64,000 bases of DNA from Gordonia sp. (in: high G+C Gram-positive bacteria) (GTDB taxonomy: Bacteria > Actinomycetota > Actinomycetes > Mycobacteriales > Mycobacteriaceae): positions 1-64,000 of the forward strand of contig NZ_JAGQTN010000068.1 in NCBI RefSeq assembly GCF_020438995.1, given 5' to 3'. A model generated the notes under the pieces. It did not search any database and was not told where the DNA came from. It saw only the letters and a list, made by a program, of their open reading frames with translations. A program made the position numbers and the translations under genes. Positions 8,089 to 17,090 of the stretch are shown here, piece by piece; the stretch's first letter is position 1, and each line of letters opens with the position of its first letter.

Positions 8089-10779
8089 TCAGCCTTTCAG
8101 CGAATCTGTCGGAGGATCACGCAGGATGAAGTCGGATCCTGCGGCGGGAAAGAGCCTGACCCAGAATGGGCTGGGTAGTTTCGGTATGTCGAACTCCTTC
8201 TCCGCCGTCGGAGCACCGGAAAAGTCCACCACCACCGGGAACTGGATGTCGTCGTGTTCCACTCGGGTCGGCATGATCGACCCGGTACGGATCACGACAA
8301 TCAGCGAGATCGGGCCGACACCAGCCGTCGCGCGCACTGTCAGCCGGGCCGGCTTTCGTTTGCCAAATCGACTGGGCGGGATCACCAGCTGATAATCGAT
8401 CACCGGCTTCGGGATGTCGAAGGTGATCGGCGCAGCGGCCGAACGCCATTCCTTGCCGTTGCCGAAAGCGACGGTTGCCACAGCCAGGTCGCGCACGATG
8501 CTTGCGGAGGGAATGCGGAATCCGCCGTCGCGACGATAGTCGGCTCTGGTCACCACCACGTGCTGTGGGACACCGCCCGCTGTCCACGTGACTGAGGCGG
8601 CGTAGTCACCATGCGGCAGTTTCCAGGACACCACCAGCTCATCGCCGAACCGGTCGGCACGAGCATCGGTCGGTGCCTGGGCTGATCCGGTGACCTGGGG
8701 TGCTCCGACCACGGCGCGCTCGCCGTCTACGGTGAGCGGCACAATCCAGCGGATATCGGAAAGTGCGGCGAACTCGAGGATCGACGTGCCGACCGATTCC
8801 CGTGCGACGCCCTGGAGTTTGCGGCCGCCGACGTCATCGAAGTCATCGACCGCCACCTCCGATCCGACCGCGGGAAGCTTCTCGTCGATCGGTACGGACC
8901 ACAACTCCACCGGGAATCCGCCGATCGTAGGCCACGAGGCGGTAATCCCGTTGCGACCGTTGGACAGTCTTCCTTCAGCGAGGGTCATCCGTTCCACCGG
9001 CGCGATGGATCCGCGGGGGGTCACGGACGCGGTGACCGGTGCCGAGTACACCCGGCCGCCGTCGGCGAGCACGTACATCGCCTCGACGGTGAACCGATAG
9101 CGTTGTCCCGTCACCAGCCGGTTGACGGTGACCTGAGATGCTCCACCGCAATCGAGTCCGCGGCTGTTCCCGGAGCCGTCAATCATAGTGCAGCGCACCC
9201 CGACCGCTTCGGCGGGAAGACGCCAACTGACCGTCGCCTCGGTAAGGCCCGCCACTGCGGAAACCTCGCTGGGTGCGGGTACCACGACGACCTCGGCCGA
9301 CACCGGCGCCGACGCCACACCGTCCCGCACTGCGAACACAGAATAGTGCGCCCTGCGCCCGACGGGCACTTTCGTGTCGTCGAAGCTCCGGGGTTCAACG
9401 GTGCCCAGCATCGTCCCGTCATGCGGATTTACGGGCGCGTGACTGTCCGCCCGGACGACGGCGAACCGACAGTCCTCGCCACCACTGAACTGCCAGGTGA
9501 GTCTGACACTTCCGGAGGAGGTGACCTCCGCGCTCAACGCACCAGGCGCAGGTGGCGGAAGCTGTTTGAGCCATACCGTCAGGCGCTGATCGTCCGTGTC
9601 AATGCGGGCTGCCTGCACCAGCGCCGTCTCGGCCGCTGAGTAGTCGCGCCGCGCGGCCGCAGCCTGGTACTCGCCGACCAGGCGCTCCTTCTTGGCCTCC
9701 GCGTCGTCAACCGACTTGGTGACGCTCGCCAACTCCGCCGGATCGTACTGATCTGTGTTGATCGCATCCAACAGACGCCGGGCCTCCGCGAGGTTGCCCG
9801 ATGCCAGCATATTCGTGATCTCGCCGAGTCCGCGTACGGACGAACCCGATTCTACGAGATGAGCGATAATGCGGGCCGCGTCGATAGGGTCGAGACCTGT
9901 GCTCGCCAGCCGCTCGGCCGCCACCGCAGCGGGCAGCTTCTGTGCCAGCAACACGTTCGCCTGACTGATCACGCTTGCGAACAACACCTGATGCAGGTCG
10001 CGCGGAGACGCGTAATCGTTCTTGACCAGCGTCAGCACCTTCTGGGCCGCTTGCATCGCATTCGAGTCGGCAGCCGAAGTGGCCTTCCTCTGTGCGTCGG
10101 CGACCTGCGCGGCGCCGATCGACCGACCACCGCTGTAACTCAGTTCATCGATGACCTTGATGTCCGAGGCGGGTTTCTCGGCGAGGAGGAGCACGTCGAC
10201 AACGCTCCGGAAGTCGACATGCTTCAAGGCATCCTGGAACACCCTTGGCGTCGGCACCGTGGGCGGCTCGATCGCGGCGCGCACCGCGATCCCGTTCTTC
10301 TCCACAGCCTTTCGGAGATCGTTCACATCAACACCAGGAAGCGATTGCGCCCTCTCCTTGATGTGCTCCTCGGTGACGACCTTCAGTGCCTGACATTCCA
10401 AGGCCACGGCCTTGGCGAACTCGGTGATCCGACCTTTGAACGCCTCTGCTTTGGCAGACCGCAGCGTGTTCCACCAGGAAGGATCAGCTAGGTCAAACCC
10501 CTTCTCTTCCAACGCTTCAAGGAGCATTGCCACCAGTTCAGCATTGCCATCGTTCTTCCGCCGCTTGTTCAGCACGCTCTGCTTCAGCTGCGACAGGTGC
10601 GCCGGGATGTCCGCAACGTCGGTGGTCACGGCGAGCAGGCCGGCCACATCGACCGCGCCGACCGCAATGACGTCACCGGTCTCCCGGAGTTTCCGGATCG
10701 CGGTCAGGAGTTCCGATTTCTGCGCCGGCACCCGCTTCTTCAGGACATCGGCGATGTAAGAGTTCTTGTCGAAGGTCAT
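8089..10779 (-). CDS. Large coiled-coil and Fn3-like scaffold protein
   Basis: An 896-residue protein with no signal peptide. Residues about 1-400 are helical, with charged coiled-coil-like stretches and a repeat-like segment around 330-400 rich in alanine. From about 410 on, beta-rich units resembling fibronectin type III modules follow one another (segments such as VRLTWQF, ATVSWRLP, ELVVSWKLP and RYRFTVEAMY). No enzyme motif is visible. Its start overlaps the stop of the upstream Hsp70 gene by 4 bp (ATGA), and the GTPase gene follows after 2 bp, so it belongs to the same complex or pathway. A scaffold or J-protein-like partner for the Hsp70s is possible but not shown; no HPD motif was found at the N-terminus. 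Confidence 0.7.
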   Translation of the reverse strand: MTFDKNSYIADVLKKRVPAQKSELLTAIRKLRETGDVIAVGAVDVAGLLAVTTDVADIPAHLSQLKQSVLNKRRKNDGNAELVAMLLEALEEKGFDLADPSWWNTLRSAKAEAFKGRITEFAKAVALECQALKVVTEEHIKERAQSLPGVDVNDLRKAVEKNGIAVRAAIEPPTVPTPRVFQDALKHVDFRSVVDVLLLAEKPASDIKVIDELSYSGGRSIGAAQVADAQRKATSAADSNAMQAAQKVLTLVKNDYASPRDLHQVLFASVISQANVLLAQKLPAAVAAERLASTGLDPIDAARIIAHLVESGSSVRGLGEITNMLASGNLAEARRLLDAINTDQYDPAELASVTKSVDDAEAKKERLVGEYQAAAARRDYSAAETALVQAARIDTDDQRLTVWLKQLPPPAPGALSAEVTSSGSVRLTWQFSGGEDCRFAVVRADSHAPVNPHDGTMLGTVEPRSFDDTKVPVGRRAHYSVFAVRDGVASAPVSAEVVVVPAPSEVSAVAGLTEATVSWRLPAEAVGVRCTMIDGSGNSRGLDCGGASQVTVNRLVTGQRYRFTVEAMYVLADGGRVYSAPVTASVTPRGSIAPVERMTLAEGRLSNGRNGITASWPTIGGFPVELWSVPIDEKLPAVGSEVAVDDFDDVGGRKLQGVARESVGTSILEFAALSDIRWIVPLTVDGERAVVGAPQVTGSAQAPTDARADRFGDELVVSWKLPHGDYAASVTWTAGGVPQHVVVTRADYRRDGGFRIPSASIVRDLAVATVAFGNGKEWRSAAAPITFDIPKPVIDYQLVIPPSRFGKRKPARLTVRATAGVGPISLIVVIRTGSIMPTRVEHDDIQFPVVVDFSGAPTAEKEFDIPKLPSPFWVRLFPAAGSDFILRDPPTDSLKG

Positions 10780-12380
10780 GATCGTGTCATCAGACCGGAC
10801 ACGAGTTCCTTCGCCTCGTTAACCTCTTTCGGGTCGAGCAGGGAGACCGTCGCCTCGAGTTCCAGGTACTGGCCCGACTGGGGTTCGCGCGCGGACAGCC
10901 GAACAAGGCCCTCATTGCTGACGTTCAGCAGGAGGTGGATCGGTGAGCCCTTTGGCAGCGACGGAAGACCTGTGATTTCGCTCTTCTTCAGGAATGCGTT
11001 GTTGACCGGTTCTTCTGATTCGACCTCACCGCCCTGCTCATAGAGCTCAACGGCCACGACGCTCTGACCGTCGACCACCGTGCCGGCCTCTAGGGTGAAG
11101 TCAACGACGGGCAGGCTGTCGTTCGCATGGACCAAGAACCCGATGTACGGGGTGTGCGCGCTATCGTTCTTGACAAATTTGACTCCGAGACCACGGGACA
11201 GCACGTTCTGGATACTCAGCGTCCCCGAAGGAAGGAATGGCCTCGGTGTCGTATTCGCAGGCACCGCCTCGGCCGTGCCACCGTCACCGTTGCCACCATC
11301 CGGCCCCGGGAAGGGCACGGCTCCGCTCAGCAGTGCTTCACCATAGATCGCCGCGCCCTTGGCCACAGCTAGATCAAACTCTGTCGGCTTCGGATCCCAC
11401 CCCTTGGCACGCAGAGCCCCATCGACCATCGGCATCCGTGATGACCCACCCACAAGAATCAGCTTGTCGATCTCCAGTCCCGGTCTGATTCCTTTGGCGG
11501 TGGTAATCGTCCGCTCCGCGATATCCACGGTCTGATCGATGAGATGCTTGGTGACGGCTTCAAAATCCGCGCGAGTAACAGCTATCTTCTCGTCATAGTC
11601 CTGAAACCGACACCGTACGGTTGTTTCCGATTTCTTCGTCAGAAGAATCTTTTTTTCTTCCACTGCCTGCAAGAGTTCGATCATGAACTCGGGATCGTCA
11701 GATGGGTCATCGGAGATCCCGGCCTGCTGGATGAACCTGTCCACGACGAGCTGCGCCAGCGCGGTGTCCCAGTCGGCTCCGCCGAGGACACGGTTTCCGT
11801 CAACCGCCACCACCTCGACGTTTCCGGGCTCAACGATCATCACCGTCGTGTCGAAGGTGCCGCCGCCGAGGTCGTACACCAGCAAGGTCTCCTTGCGTTC
11901 GCCACGTACGCCCACCGACAGTGCCGCCGCTATCGGTTCGGCAAGGATGCCAACTACTTTCAGGCCGGCGATCTCCCCCGCCTGCTTGGTTGCTTCCTTT
12001 TCCCGCACACCAAAATAGGCAGGAACGGTGATCACGGCATTGCGAATATCGGTGTCTCCCTCGGTGTTCGCCGCCTGCACCAGTTCCTTGAGAATAACCG
12101 CGGACAGCGATTCCGGGGTGTAGGTCGTGCCGAAGAAATCGAGGCTGTGCTCGTTGCCCATCTCGCGTTTGATCAGTGCCACACCGTCATCGGGGGCCGC
12201 GATCAGCTCAGATTTCGCCTCGGCACCGACGATGACGTTACCGCCCTCTTCGAAGAAGACCACCGAAGGCGTGGTGTCCTGCCCATTGGCGTTCTTGACG
12301 ACGACGGCCTGGTCGAGTTCGTCGATCTTGGCCACCGCAGAGTATGTGGTGCCCAGGTCAATACCGAATACTTCGCCCAT
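10776..12380 (-). CDS. Hsp70-family chaperone lacking the lid (first copy of cluster 1)
   Basis: A 534-residue Hsp70 homologue. The ATPase domain shows GIDLGTTYS near residue 6, VPAYF at 119, DLGGGTFD at 170-177 and VGGSSRMP further on. A low-complexity linker with a GPDGGNGDGG run precedes a beta substrate-binding domain, and the protein ends without the helical lid. Its ATG overlaps the GrpE-like gene's stop by one base (TGATG), and its own stop overlaps the next start by 4 bp, so translation is coupled on both sides. Direct pairing with a GrpE-like gene supports a working nucleotide cycle. The second lidless Hsp70 of the operon (987-2525) shares the same outline. Confidence 0.9.
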   Translation of the reverse strand: MGEVFGIDLGTTYSAVAKIDELDQAVVVKNANGQDTTPSVVFFEEGGNVIVGAEAKSELIAAPDDGVALIKREMGNEHSLDFFGTTYTPESLSAVILKELVQAANTEGDTDIRNAVITVPAYFGVREKEATKQAGEIAGLKVVGILAEPIAAALSVGVRGERKETLLVYDLGGGTFDTTVMIVEPGNVEVVAVDGNRVLGGADWDTALAQLVVDRFIQQAGISDDPSDDPEFMIELLQAVEEKKILLTKKSETTVRCRFQDYDEKIAVTRADFEAVTKHLIDQTVDIAERTITTAKGIRPGLEIDKLILVGGSSRMPMVDGALRAKGWDPKPTEFDLAVAKGAAIYGEALLSGAVPFPGPDGGNGDGGTAEAVPANTTPRPFLPSGTLSIQNVLSRGLGVKFVKNDSAHTPYIGFLVHANDSLPVVDFTLEAGTVVDGQSVVAVELYEQGGEVESEEPVNNAFLKKSEITGLPSLPKGSPIHLLLNVSNEGLVRLSAREPQSGQYLELEATVSLLDPKEVNEAKELVSGLMTRS

Positions 12381-13276
12381 CAGTGTCCTTCTCCTTCAGA
12401 ATTGACATGGTCGTCGGTCAGCGGTGTCGCACTCGGTACGGCGGACTCAGTGACTCGGCCCGAGTAGCGGTAGACCCTTACCTTGGACAGCAACAGCGCC
12501 CGATCAGCTCCGGTATAGCTGAAACCCTGGCGGATTACCTGCGCAACTTTGCGATCAAGATTGGGATCATCGGTAGTGACCGTACCGCTCGCCGCTTGAA
12601 TCTTCGCGTTGAAGTCGTCGCCCACCCGGGTACCGAGCGACTCGATGTCGAGAAGTTCCAGGCCCTCCTCGATCTCATCCGCGAAATAGCCGAAATCTTT
12701 CTGGGCCTGGGTATCTCCACGCCCAGCCGCGCGCTCGGCAGCCGTCATAGCCTCGGTGTACAGGTTCGCCAGACGACTGATCACCGGCTTGAGAAGAGTC
12801 CTGACCTGATCACTTTGCAGGTCCTCGATTTTTGACTGCATCTTGCGGATGATCGTCTCGTACTGTTCGGCGCGCACATGAAAGCCTCGCACCGAGCCGT
12901 CGATGCTATCGAGTCGCTCCCCGATAGCCATGAGTTCGGCTGCCGGAGCACCGGGTTGAGGTTCCCGGGACTCGGGCGACGTGCCCGGACCATAAGCCGC
13001 ACTGTGGTTGGCGCCGACCTGGTAACCCGGCTGCGGATGCCCATGACCCGCGGGAGGTACCGGGAACGACGGCCCCGGTGCCGGCGGCGGACCGCCAGTG
13101 CCCATCGGCGGCGGGTTACGACGGCCTGCCGACGCCTCCACGTACGGCGGAGGCGATTGCGGCGGGGGCGGCGACTGCCGGAATCGCTCAGCGCTTTGCT
13201 GTGCCGGGTCTGGGGGCGTTCCCGGCGGACGCGCACCGGTCACGGGCACATCCCCGTAGCCGTCATCGTGAATCAA
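12380..13276 (-). CDS. GrpE-like nucleotide exchange factor with long proline-rich N-terminus
   Basis: A 298-residue protein. Residues 1-115 are proline/glycine-rich and disordered. Then comes a coiled-coil (about 118-160, with MQSKIEDLQ) and a C-terminal part with the helical and beta pattern of GrpE, including LKPVISRLANLY and a late VAQVIRQGFSY segment. GrpE releases ADP from Hsp70, and the next gene encodes an Hsp70. The family is usually about 180-230 residues, so the disordered extension is extra. The start is TTG 13276 with AGAGAGG eight bases upstream; I see no better in-frame start. It is the first gene of cluster 1. Confidence 0.75.
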   Translation of the reverse strand: MIHDDGYGDVPVTGARPPGTPPDPAQQSAERFRQSPPPPQSPPPYVEASAGRRNPPPMGTGGPPPAPGPSFPVPPAGHGHPQPGYQVGANHSAAYGPGTSPESREPQPGAPAAELMAIGERLDSIDGSVRGFHVRAEQYETIIRKMQSKIEDLQSDQVRTLLKPVISRLANLYTEAMTAAERAAGRGDTQAQKDFGYFADEIEEGLELLDIESLGTRVGDDFNAKIQAASGTVTTDDPNLDRKVAQVIRQGFSYTGADRALLLSKVRVYRYSGRVTESAVPSATPLTDDHVNSEGEGH

Positions 13277-13531
13277 CTCGGTAGCCTCTCTGATTTCCGA
13301 ACTGCCGACCCTGCTGTCCGGGTCGCGGAATGACCCAATTCATGCACCGTGAGTACGCCACGACAAGGAGTTGTCGCTAACGCATCCTACGGATCCGAGT
13401 CGCCATCGCGTGTCGCCCAAAGGGATGAATCACCTTCGCCGCCATACAGACACGCCGTTCTCGACCTCAGCCTTCGATTCGGCTCAATGTCAATACCCTA
13501 CTTTTGGGGGCATGCCGATTAGTTACTTCTG
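13277..13531. promoter_or_regulatory. Divergent control region between clusters 1 and 2
   Basis: This 254-bp gap separates the minus-strand chaperone/GTPase operon from the plus-strand genes of cluster 2 and must hold promoters for both. A perfect inverted repeat, CGACAA-GGAG-TTGTCG, lies at 13361-13376. No CIRCE (TTAGCACTC-N9-GAGTGCTAA) or HAIR (CTTGAGT-N7-ACTCAAG) element was seen, so these Hsp70 genes do not look like ordinary HrcA or HspR targets. Clear -35/-10 hexamers could not be assigned. Confidence 0.55.
13361..13376. promoter_or_regulatory. Inverted repeat, candidate operator for cluster 1
   Basis: CGACAAGGAGTTGTCG has 6-bp perfect arms around a 4-bp centre. It lies 85 bp upstream of the GrpE-like start. 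A dimeric repressor site is a reasonable guess, but no binding protein is identified. Confidence 0.4.
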
Positions 13532-14311
13532 ATGAACATCGTTGGCGGCGGCGACGACTACGCACCGGAGGTGATACATGTCGCGGATGATCGGATCAAT
13601 GGGCCTCCCCGCGAGGTATGTGTGAGTTCGGACCCGAAGGAAAACCCGTCGCTGATCATCCTCGAAGGTCTGCTCGCCTCTATCGCTCTGGGCATGCTCG
13701 CCGGTGATGGTTGGCAAATGGCCGCGTCGATGGGTGGGTTCCTGGCTGTCGTCACCGCAGTTGCCTACCGCATGGGCGGGCCGATCGCAGACGTCGCAGG
13801 ATGGTGCTACAGCGGTATCGGGCTGATCGCGCTGCTCCCAGCGCTGCTGGGACTGAACGGCTCCGGTTGTGGCGATGGATTCGGCAGTGGGCAGCAGTAC
13901 TCGCTGACGGGGGCATTCGCACTCACGTGGTTGGTGGTCACCGCCAAGACCTTGGCCTTCCGCTGGAGCGTGTCGGACTTTCGCTATCTCCCGCTGAGTT
14001 GGGTCGGGATCATCGAGGCCATCCAGTTCTGGAGCCGGCCTCAACCGTGGACCGCGCTCGGTGACTACCAGGTGAGTATGTTCGTCGCGATAGGTGCCGC
14101 GATCGTGTGTGGGCTGCTCGTAGGAATTCGGCCTGTCATCGGCATGGCCGTGATCGGCACCGCTCTCGGACTGGCAGCCCTTATGGACTTCGTTGCCCCC
14201 GTTGCGAACTGCGAGAACCTGCACACCGATTCGGCTATCATGCTCATGCTGACCTACCTGATAGTCCTGTTCTTCTCCCTGTGGGCAATGTCGAGAATGC
14301 GACGGCGATGA
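13532..14311 (+). CDS. Polytopic membrane protein, cluster 2
   Basis: A 259-residue protein if ATG 13532 is used. About six or seven hydrophobic segments lie between residues 40 and 256, followed by a basic SRMRRR end, which suggests a cytoplasmic C-terminus. GTG 13622 is an alternative start, with GAGG at a good distance; it would remove 30 polar residues that look unlike a membrane protein start. No family is recognised. It is the first plus-strand gene after the divergent control region and is separated from the next gene by 98 bp that hold a copy of the cluster 2 motif, so it may be its own transcript. Confidence 0.7.
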   Translation: MNIVGGGDDYAPEVIHVADDRINGPPREVCVSSDPKENPSLIILEGLLASIALGMLAGDGWQMAASMGGFLAVVTAVAYRMGGPIADVAGWCYSGIGLIALLPALLGLNGSGCGDGFGSGQQYSLTGAFALTWLVVTAKTLAFRWSVSDFRYLPLSWVGIIEAIQFWSRPQPWTALGDYQVSMFVAIGAAIVCGLLVGIRPVIGMAVIGTALGLAALMDFVAPVANCENLHTDSAIMLMLTYLIVLFFSLWAMSRMRRR

Positions 14312-14331
14312 CTGCCGTCACCTCCTGTGAT

Positions 14332-14343
14332 GTGGGGAAACGG
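14332..14343 (+). promoter_or_regulatory. Cluster 2 motif GTGGGGAAACGG, copy 1
   Basis: Exact GTGGGGAAACGG, ending 66 bp before the GTG start at 14410 and pointing towards it. The same 12-mer recurs in five further intergenic sites of cluster 2 (21400, 23787, 25161, 27119, 31516). Confidence 0.6.
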
Positions 14344-14409
14344 TTGTATATCAACACATGCGACACGTAACCGTCTAGAATTCGCATCCGACACCGACAG
14401 GAGCGCCCC

Positions 14410-15744
14410 GTGGAACGTCTTGAACCACCGGTGATACCCGCACCCGAACCACCGCCGTCGATCGACCGGTTCATCGTCGGTCCGGAAGGTATCGGCCGCA
14501 ACGAACTGCTCAAGCAGTGGCGCGGCCAGATGACGATGCCGAGGCCGACTGCGGGAAAGCTGCCCGACGAATTGCATGGCTGGGCGGGCAAGCTCGGTGC
14601 GTGTGATTGGTTCGGTCCCGCCTACTATCCCAGTCTGACCGTCTTCATGCGTAAACAACGCCTTCCTGTCGCCGATCGAGCTACGCTCACCGCGGGGCTG
14701 GCCGCGTGCGCCGATCTGGTCGAGCCGTTGAGCCGGTACAGCGTCGGATGGTGCGACACCCTGATGGTCCTGAATCCTGTCGGCTGGCCGAAAGATGTTC
14801 TGCTGGCCGTCCGGGAGGGCGCGCGCAAGGCCCCCGGAGCCGTGCGCGAGCTGATGGTTGTCGACGGTGTGATCGCCACGCAGAACTCGGCCGGGGACTT
14901 CGTCCGCGACCAGACACGCCGGCACAGACAGGACACCCGCACCTCGCTTCAGGCGTACCTCCATCATCTTCGCCGGATTCGGTTGACGGGTAACGGTATT
15001 CCCCGCGAACTGGCCGATGATGAGAAAGCTACCCTGTCCGAGCGGTTCAGCAGCCTCGTCCGTGATTACGGTGTCGAACCGGCTGACGAGCTGTCCGAAA
15101 ACGAACTTGCCGAGCTGCGGCGACTGGCCAAGGAGTTCCTCGACGCGATCATCGACAAGCAGGTGGTTGAGCGGGAACGAAACAGTCCGCTGGCCGGCGA
15201 GGCATACGAGCGGGTACTCACCACCTATGTGAATCGGCTGTCGAAAGGCATGACTCTGGCCGGCACCGAGTGGATGTTCCGGAGCAGAATCGAGGATGCC
15301 CGCAAGGACAAGTACATACGTCACAGCAAGCAACTCGAACACGAAACACCCCTGACACAACGTGACGACCCTGACGACTCAGGAACTCGTGACAACGCCG
15401 TTGCGGTTGCACCGCCCGCGCAGGCAGAGCCCACCGATATGATGAGCATCGCAGCAGACTTCGTTCGAACCGATCCTGCCGCACGCTTGTCGAGCAGCGG
15501 TGAATTGTGCTGGGAGGCCTCGTTGGCAATCGACTTCCTGCTCGGCAGAACGACGTCGGCGTCGGGTCCCCGATTGTTCCGGCGGGAGATACAATCGCTC
15601 TGGTCTCCTGACATCGCCGCGGAATGCCGGTTCAGTACCGCTGCGGGAGCCGCCGGATATGTTGCGGCCCTTATCGAAGGTGCGGTCAACCGGGCAATAC
15701 GCGAGCTTCGGGACGGCACCACCACACAGCGGGGAGACCTCTGA
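14410..15744 (+). CDS. Conserved protein of unknown function, first of the CHAT protease trio
   Basis: A 444-residue soluble protein that I do not recognise. The start is GTG 14410 with AGGAG six bases upstream. A proline-rich N-terminus (about 5-20) is followed by mostly helical sequence, a charged segment around 175-260, a likely disordered linker at about 310-345 and a helical C-terminal region. No membrane segment, catalytic motif or nucleotide-binding site was found. Its stop overlaps the start of the next gene by one base (TGATG), so it is translated together with the following protein and the CHAT protease. CHAT proteases are often encoded with paired helper proteins, such as the CATRA-type proteins; whether this is one needs a profile search. 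Confidence 0.7.
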   Translation: MERLEPPVIPAPEPPPSIDRFIVGPEGIGRNELLKQWRGQMTMPRPTAGKLPDELHGWAGKLGACDWFGPAYYPSLTVFMRKQRLPVADRATLTAGLAACADLVEPLSRYSVGWCDTLMVLNPVGWPKDVLLAVREGARKAPGAVRELMVVDGVIATQNSAGDFVRDQTRRHRQDTRTSLQAYLHHLRRIRLTGNGIPRELADDEKATLSERFSSLVRDYGVEPADELSENELAELRRLAKEFLDAIIDKQVVERERNSPLAGEAYERVLTTYVNRLSKGMTLAGTEWMFRSRIEDARKDKYIRHSKQLEHETPLTQRDDPDDSGTRDNAVAVAPPAQAEPTDMMSIAADFVRTDPAARLSSSGELCWEASLAIDFLLGRTTSASGPRLFRREIQSLWSPDIAAECRFSTAAGAAGYVAALIEGAVNRAIRELRDGTTTQRGDL

Positions 15745-17090
15745 TGACCGGCAGTCTGAGCGGCATCGTCACCCGTGACAGCTCAACACTCGTGTCATGG
15801 CACGCCGATACGGCAATCGTGCTCGAACCGGTACACATCGAGATCGGCGGCGTCGGAGTCGTCATCGACGCGGCATTCCCCGACGTCGTCATCGACGTGA
15901 TCGTGGATTCGACGATTGTGCGGTCAACCCGTGCGCTGTTCACAGAGGTCGACTTCACGCAGCGTCTGTCCGCGGCACCGGACGGTGCCCGGATCGACGG
16001 CCCAACCCTCGCCGAGTCATTCGCCCGCCTCGCGACGGTACGCGCCGTCGACCGGATACATCTGGGTGATCTCGATGAGGCGGCGCTACTGCTCGACCAA
16101 GCTTTCGCGCACAGGAAGCTCGGTTCCTTCGAACCGGCTCTGCGCTATTACGTGCTGGGGGCAACGGCTGCCGAACGGCTTGTTGACGAGATCGACAACG
16201 GCGACCACAGCCCGGCAACGGTGCGCATGCTGTCCAGCATTATCGACTCGTGTCCGCCTGACGCCCTTGATACGCCTTCCCGAGATCGCCTCGCCGGCAT
16301 CCTGCGGACCCATCTGCTCGCCGACGACATCGGGTGGCAGACTGGTTTGAGCCGATTAATAGGCCAGGACGAGTTGGCTACCTCGCTCGGTGATTTCTCT
16401 ACAGTGACCGGTCAGCTCAACGATCTTCGGCCATTTCCGGCGCGGGCGCTGCGATTCACCGGACCTGACGCTCCCGATCTCGAGATCACCACGACCGACG
16501 GCTCGATCTCGGTGCGGGCCCGATTGCGGGACGAGGTGATTCCCGAATCCCAAGAGATACAAGAAACGATGGCGGTCGCCGCTGACTCGTCGACAGGCGA
16601 AATTCTGGCGGTGGCACCATGTTCAGCGTCCGGCGGTCAGATCAGCGCCGAATTATACCCCGGTACAAGCGATCCATCTGGGTTGCGATTCGCCTTGATC
16701 TCGGCGGACACACCACTGGAGTCGATTCGGCTGGATCCACTGGGCATCGCGATGACCCGCATCGATCGTCACTGCCGCTACGCGTGGTCGTTGCATCGGG
16801 AAGCGGGCGCCATCCTCGCCGGAGCCGGCGCAACCACCGCTGAATCGGTTCTGACCCGGATTCAGCAGAACGCGAACAGAATCGGTCATGAACGGGACGA
16901 GGTTGTCGCCACCGTCCAAGGGTTGACCCGGCAACTCGCGCGACGAACGAGGAACACCCCCGACACGGAGTCCGTCGCCCGTTATGTAGATGCGGTTGGT
17001 TCGTTTGTCGCGAGTCTCGATGGACCACCGGCCACGGACGGCCCACAAGGTCCGACGCTGACCGAACTCCTTGCTGTGGGGAATAGGTAG
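15744..17090 (+). CDS. Conserved protein of unknown function, second of the CHAT protease trio
   Basis: A 448-residue soluble protein starting at ATG 15744, the base shared with the stop of the gene before, with GGGGAG at 15731-15736. The frame extends further upstream, but that part overlaps the previous gene and lacks a ribosome site. The N-terminal 80 residues look beta-rich. Residues about 90-210 are helical with a TPR-like feel (an LDEAALLLDQAFAHRKLG segment). Another beta-rich part and a C-terminal coiled-coil region (about 355-410) follow. No catalytic motif was seen. The stop shares one base with the CHAT gene start. It is probably the protease's adaptor or inhibitor, by context only. 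Confidence 0.7.
   Translation: MTGSLSGIVTRDSSTLVSWHADTAIVLEPVHIEIGGVGVVIDAAFPDVVIDVIVDSTIVRSTRALFTEVDFTQRLSAAPDGARIDGPTLAESFARLATVRAVDRIHLGDLDEAALLLDQAFAHRKLGSFEPALRYYVLGATAAERLVDEIDNGDHSPATVRMLSSIIDSCPPDALDTPSRDRLAGILRTHLLADDIGWQTGLSRLIGQDELATSLGDFSTVTGQLNDLRPFPARALRFTGPDAPDLEITTTDGSISVRARLRDEVIPESQEIQETMAVAADSSTGEILAVAPCSASGGQISAELYPGTSDPSGLRFALISADTPLESIRLDPLGIAMTRIDRHCRYAWSLHREAGAILAGAGATTAESVLTRIQQNANRIGHERDEVVATVQGLTRQLARRTRNTPDTESVARYVDAVGSFVASLDGPPATDGPQGPTLTELLAVGNR

Noticed and set aside
13277-13531. CIRCE or HAIR heat-shock element
   Set aside because: Neither consensus is present; only a different inverted repeat was found.
17076-17090. TGTGGGGAATAGG just before the CHAT start
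   Set aside because: Only partly matches the cluster 2 motif and lies in coding DNA within a coupled operon; it may act only as a ribosome site.
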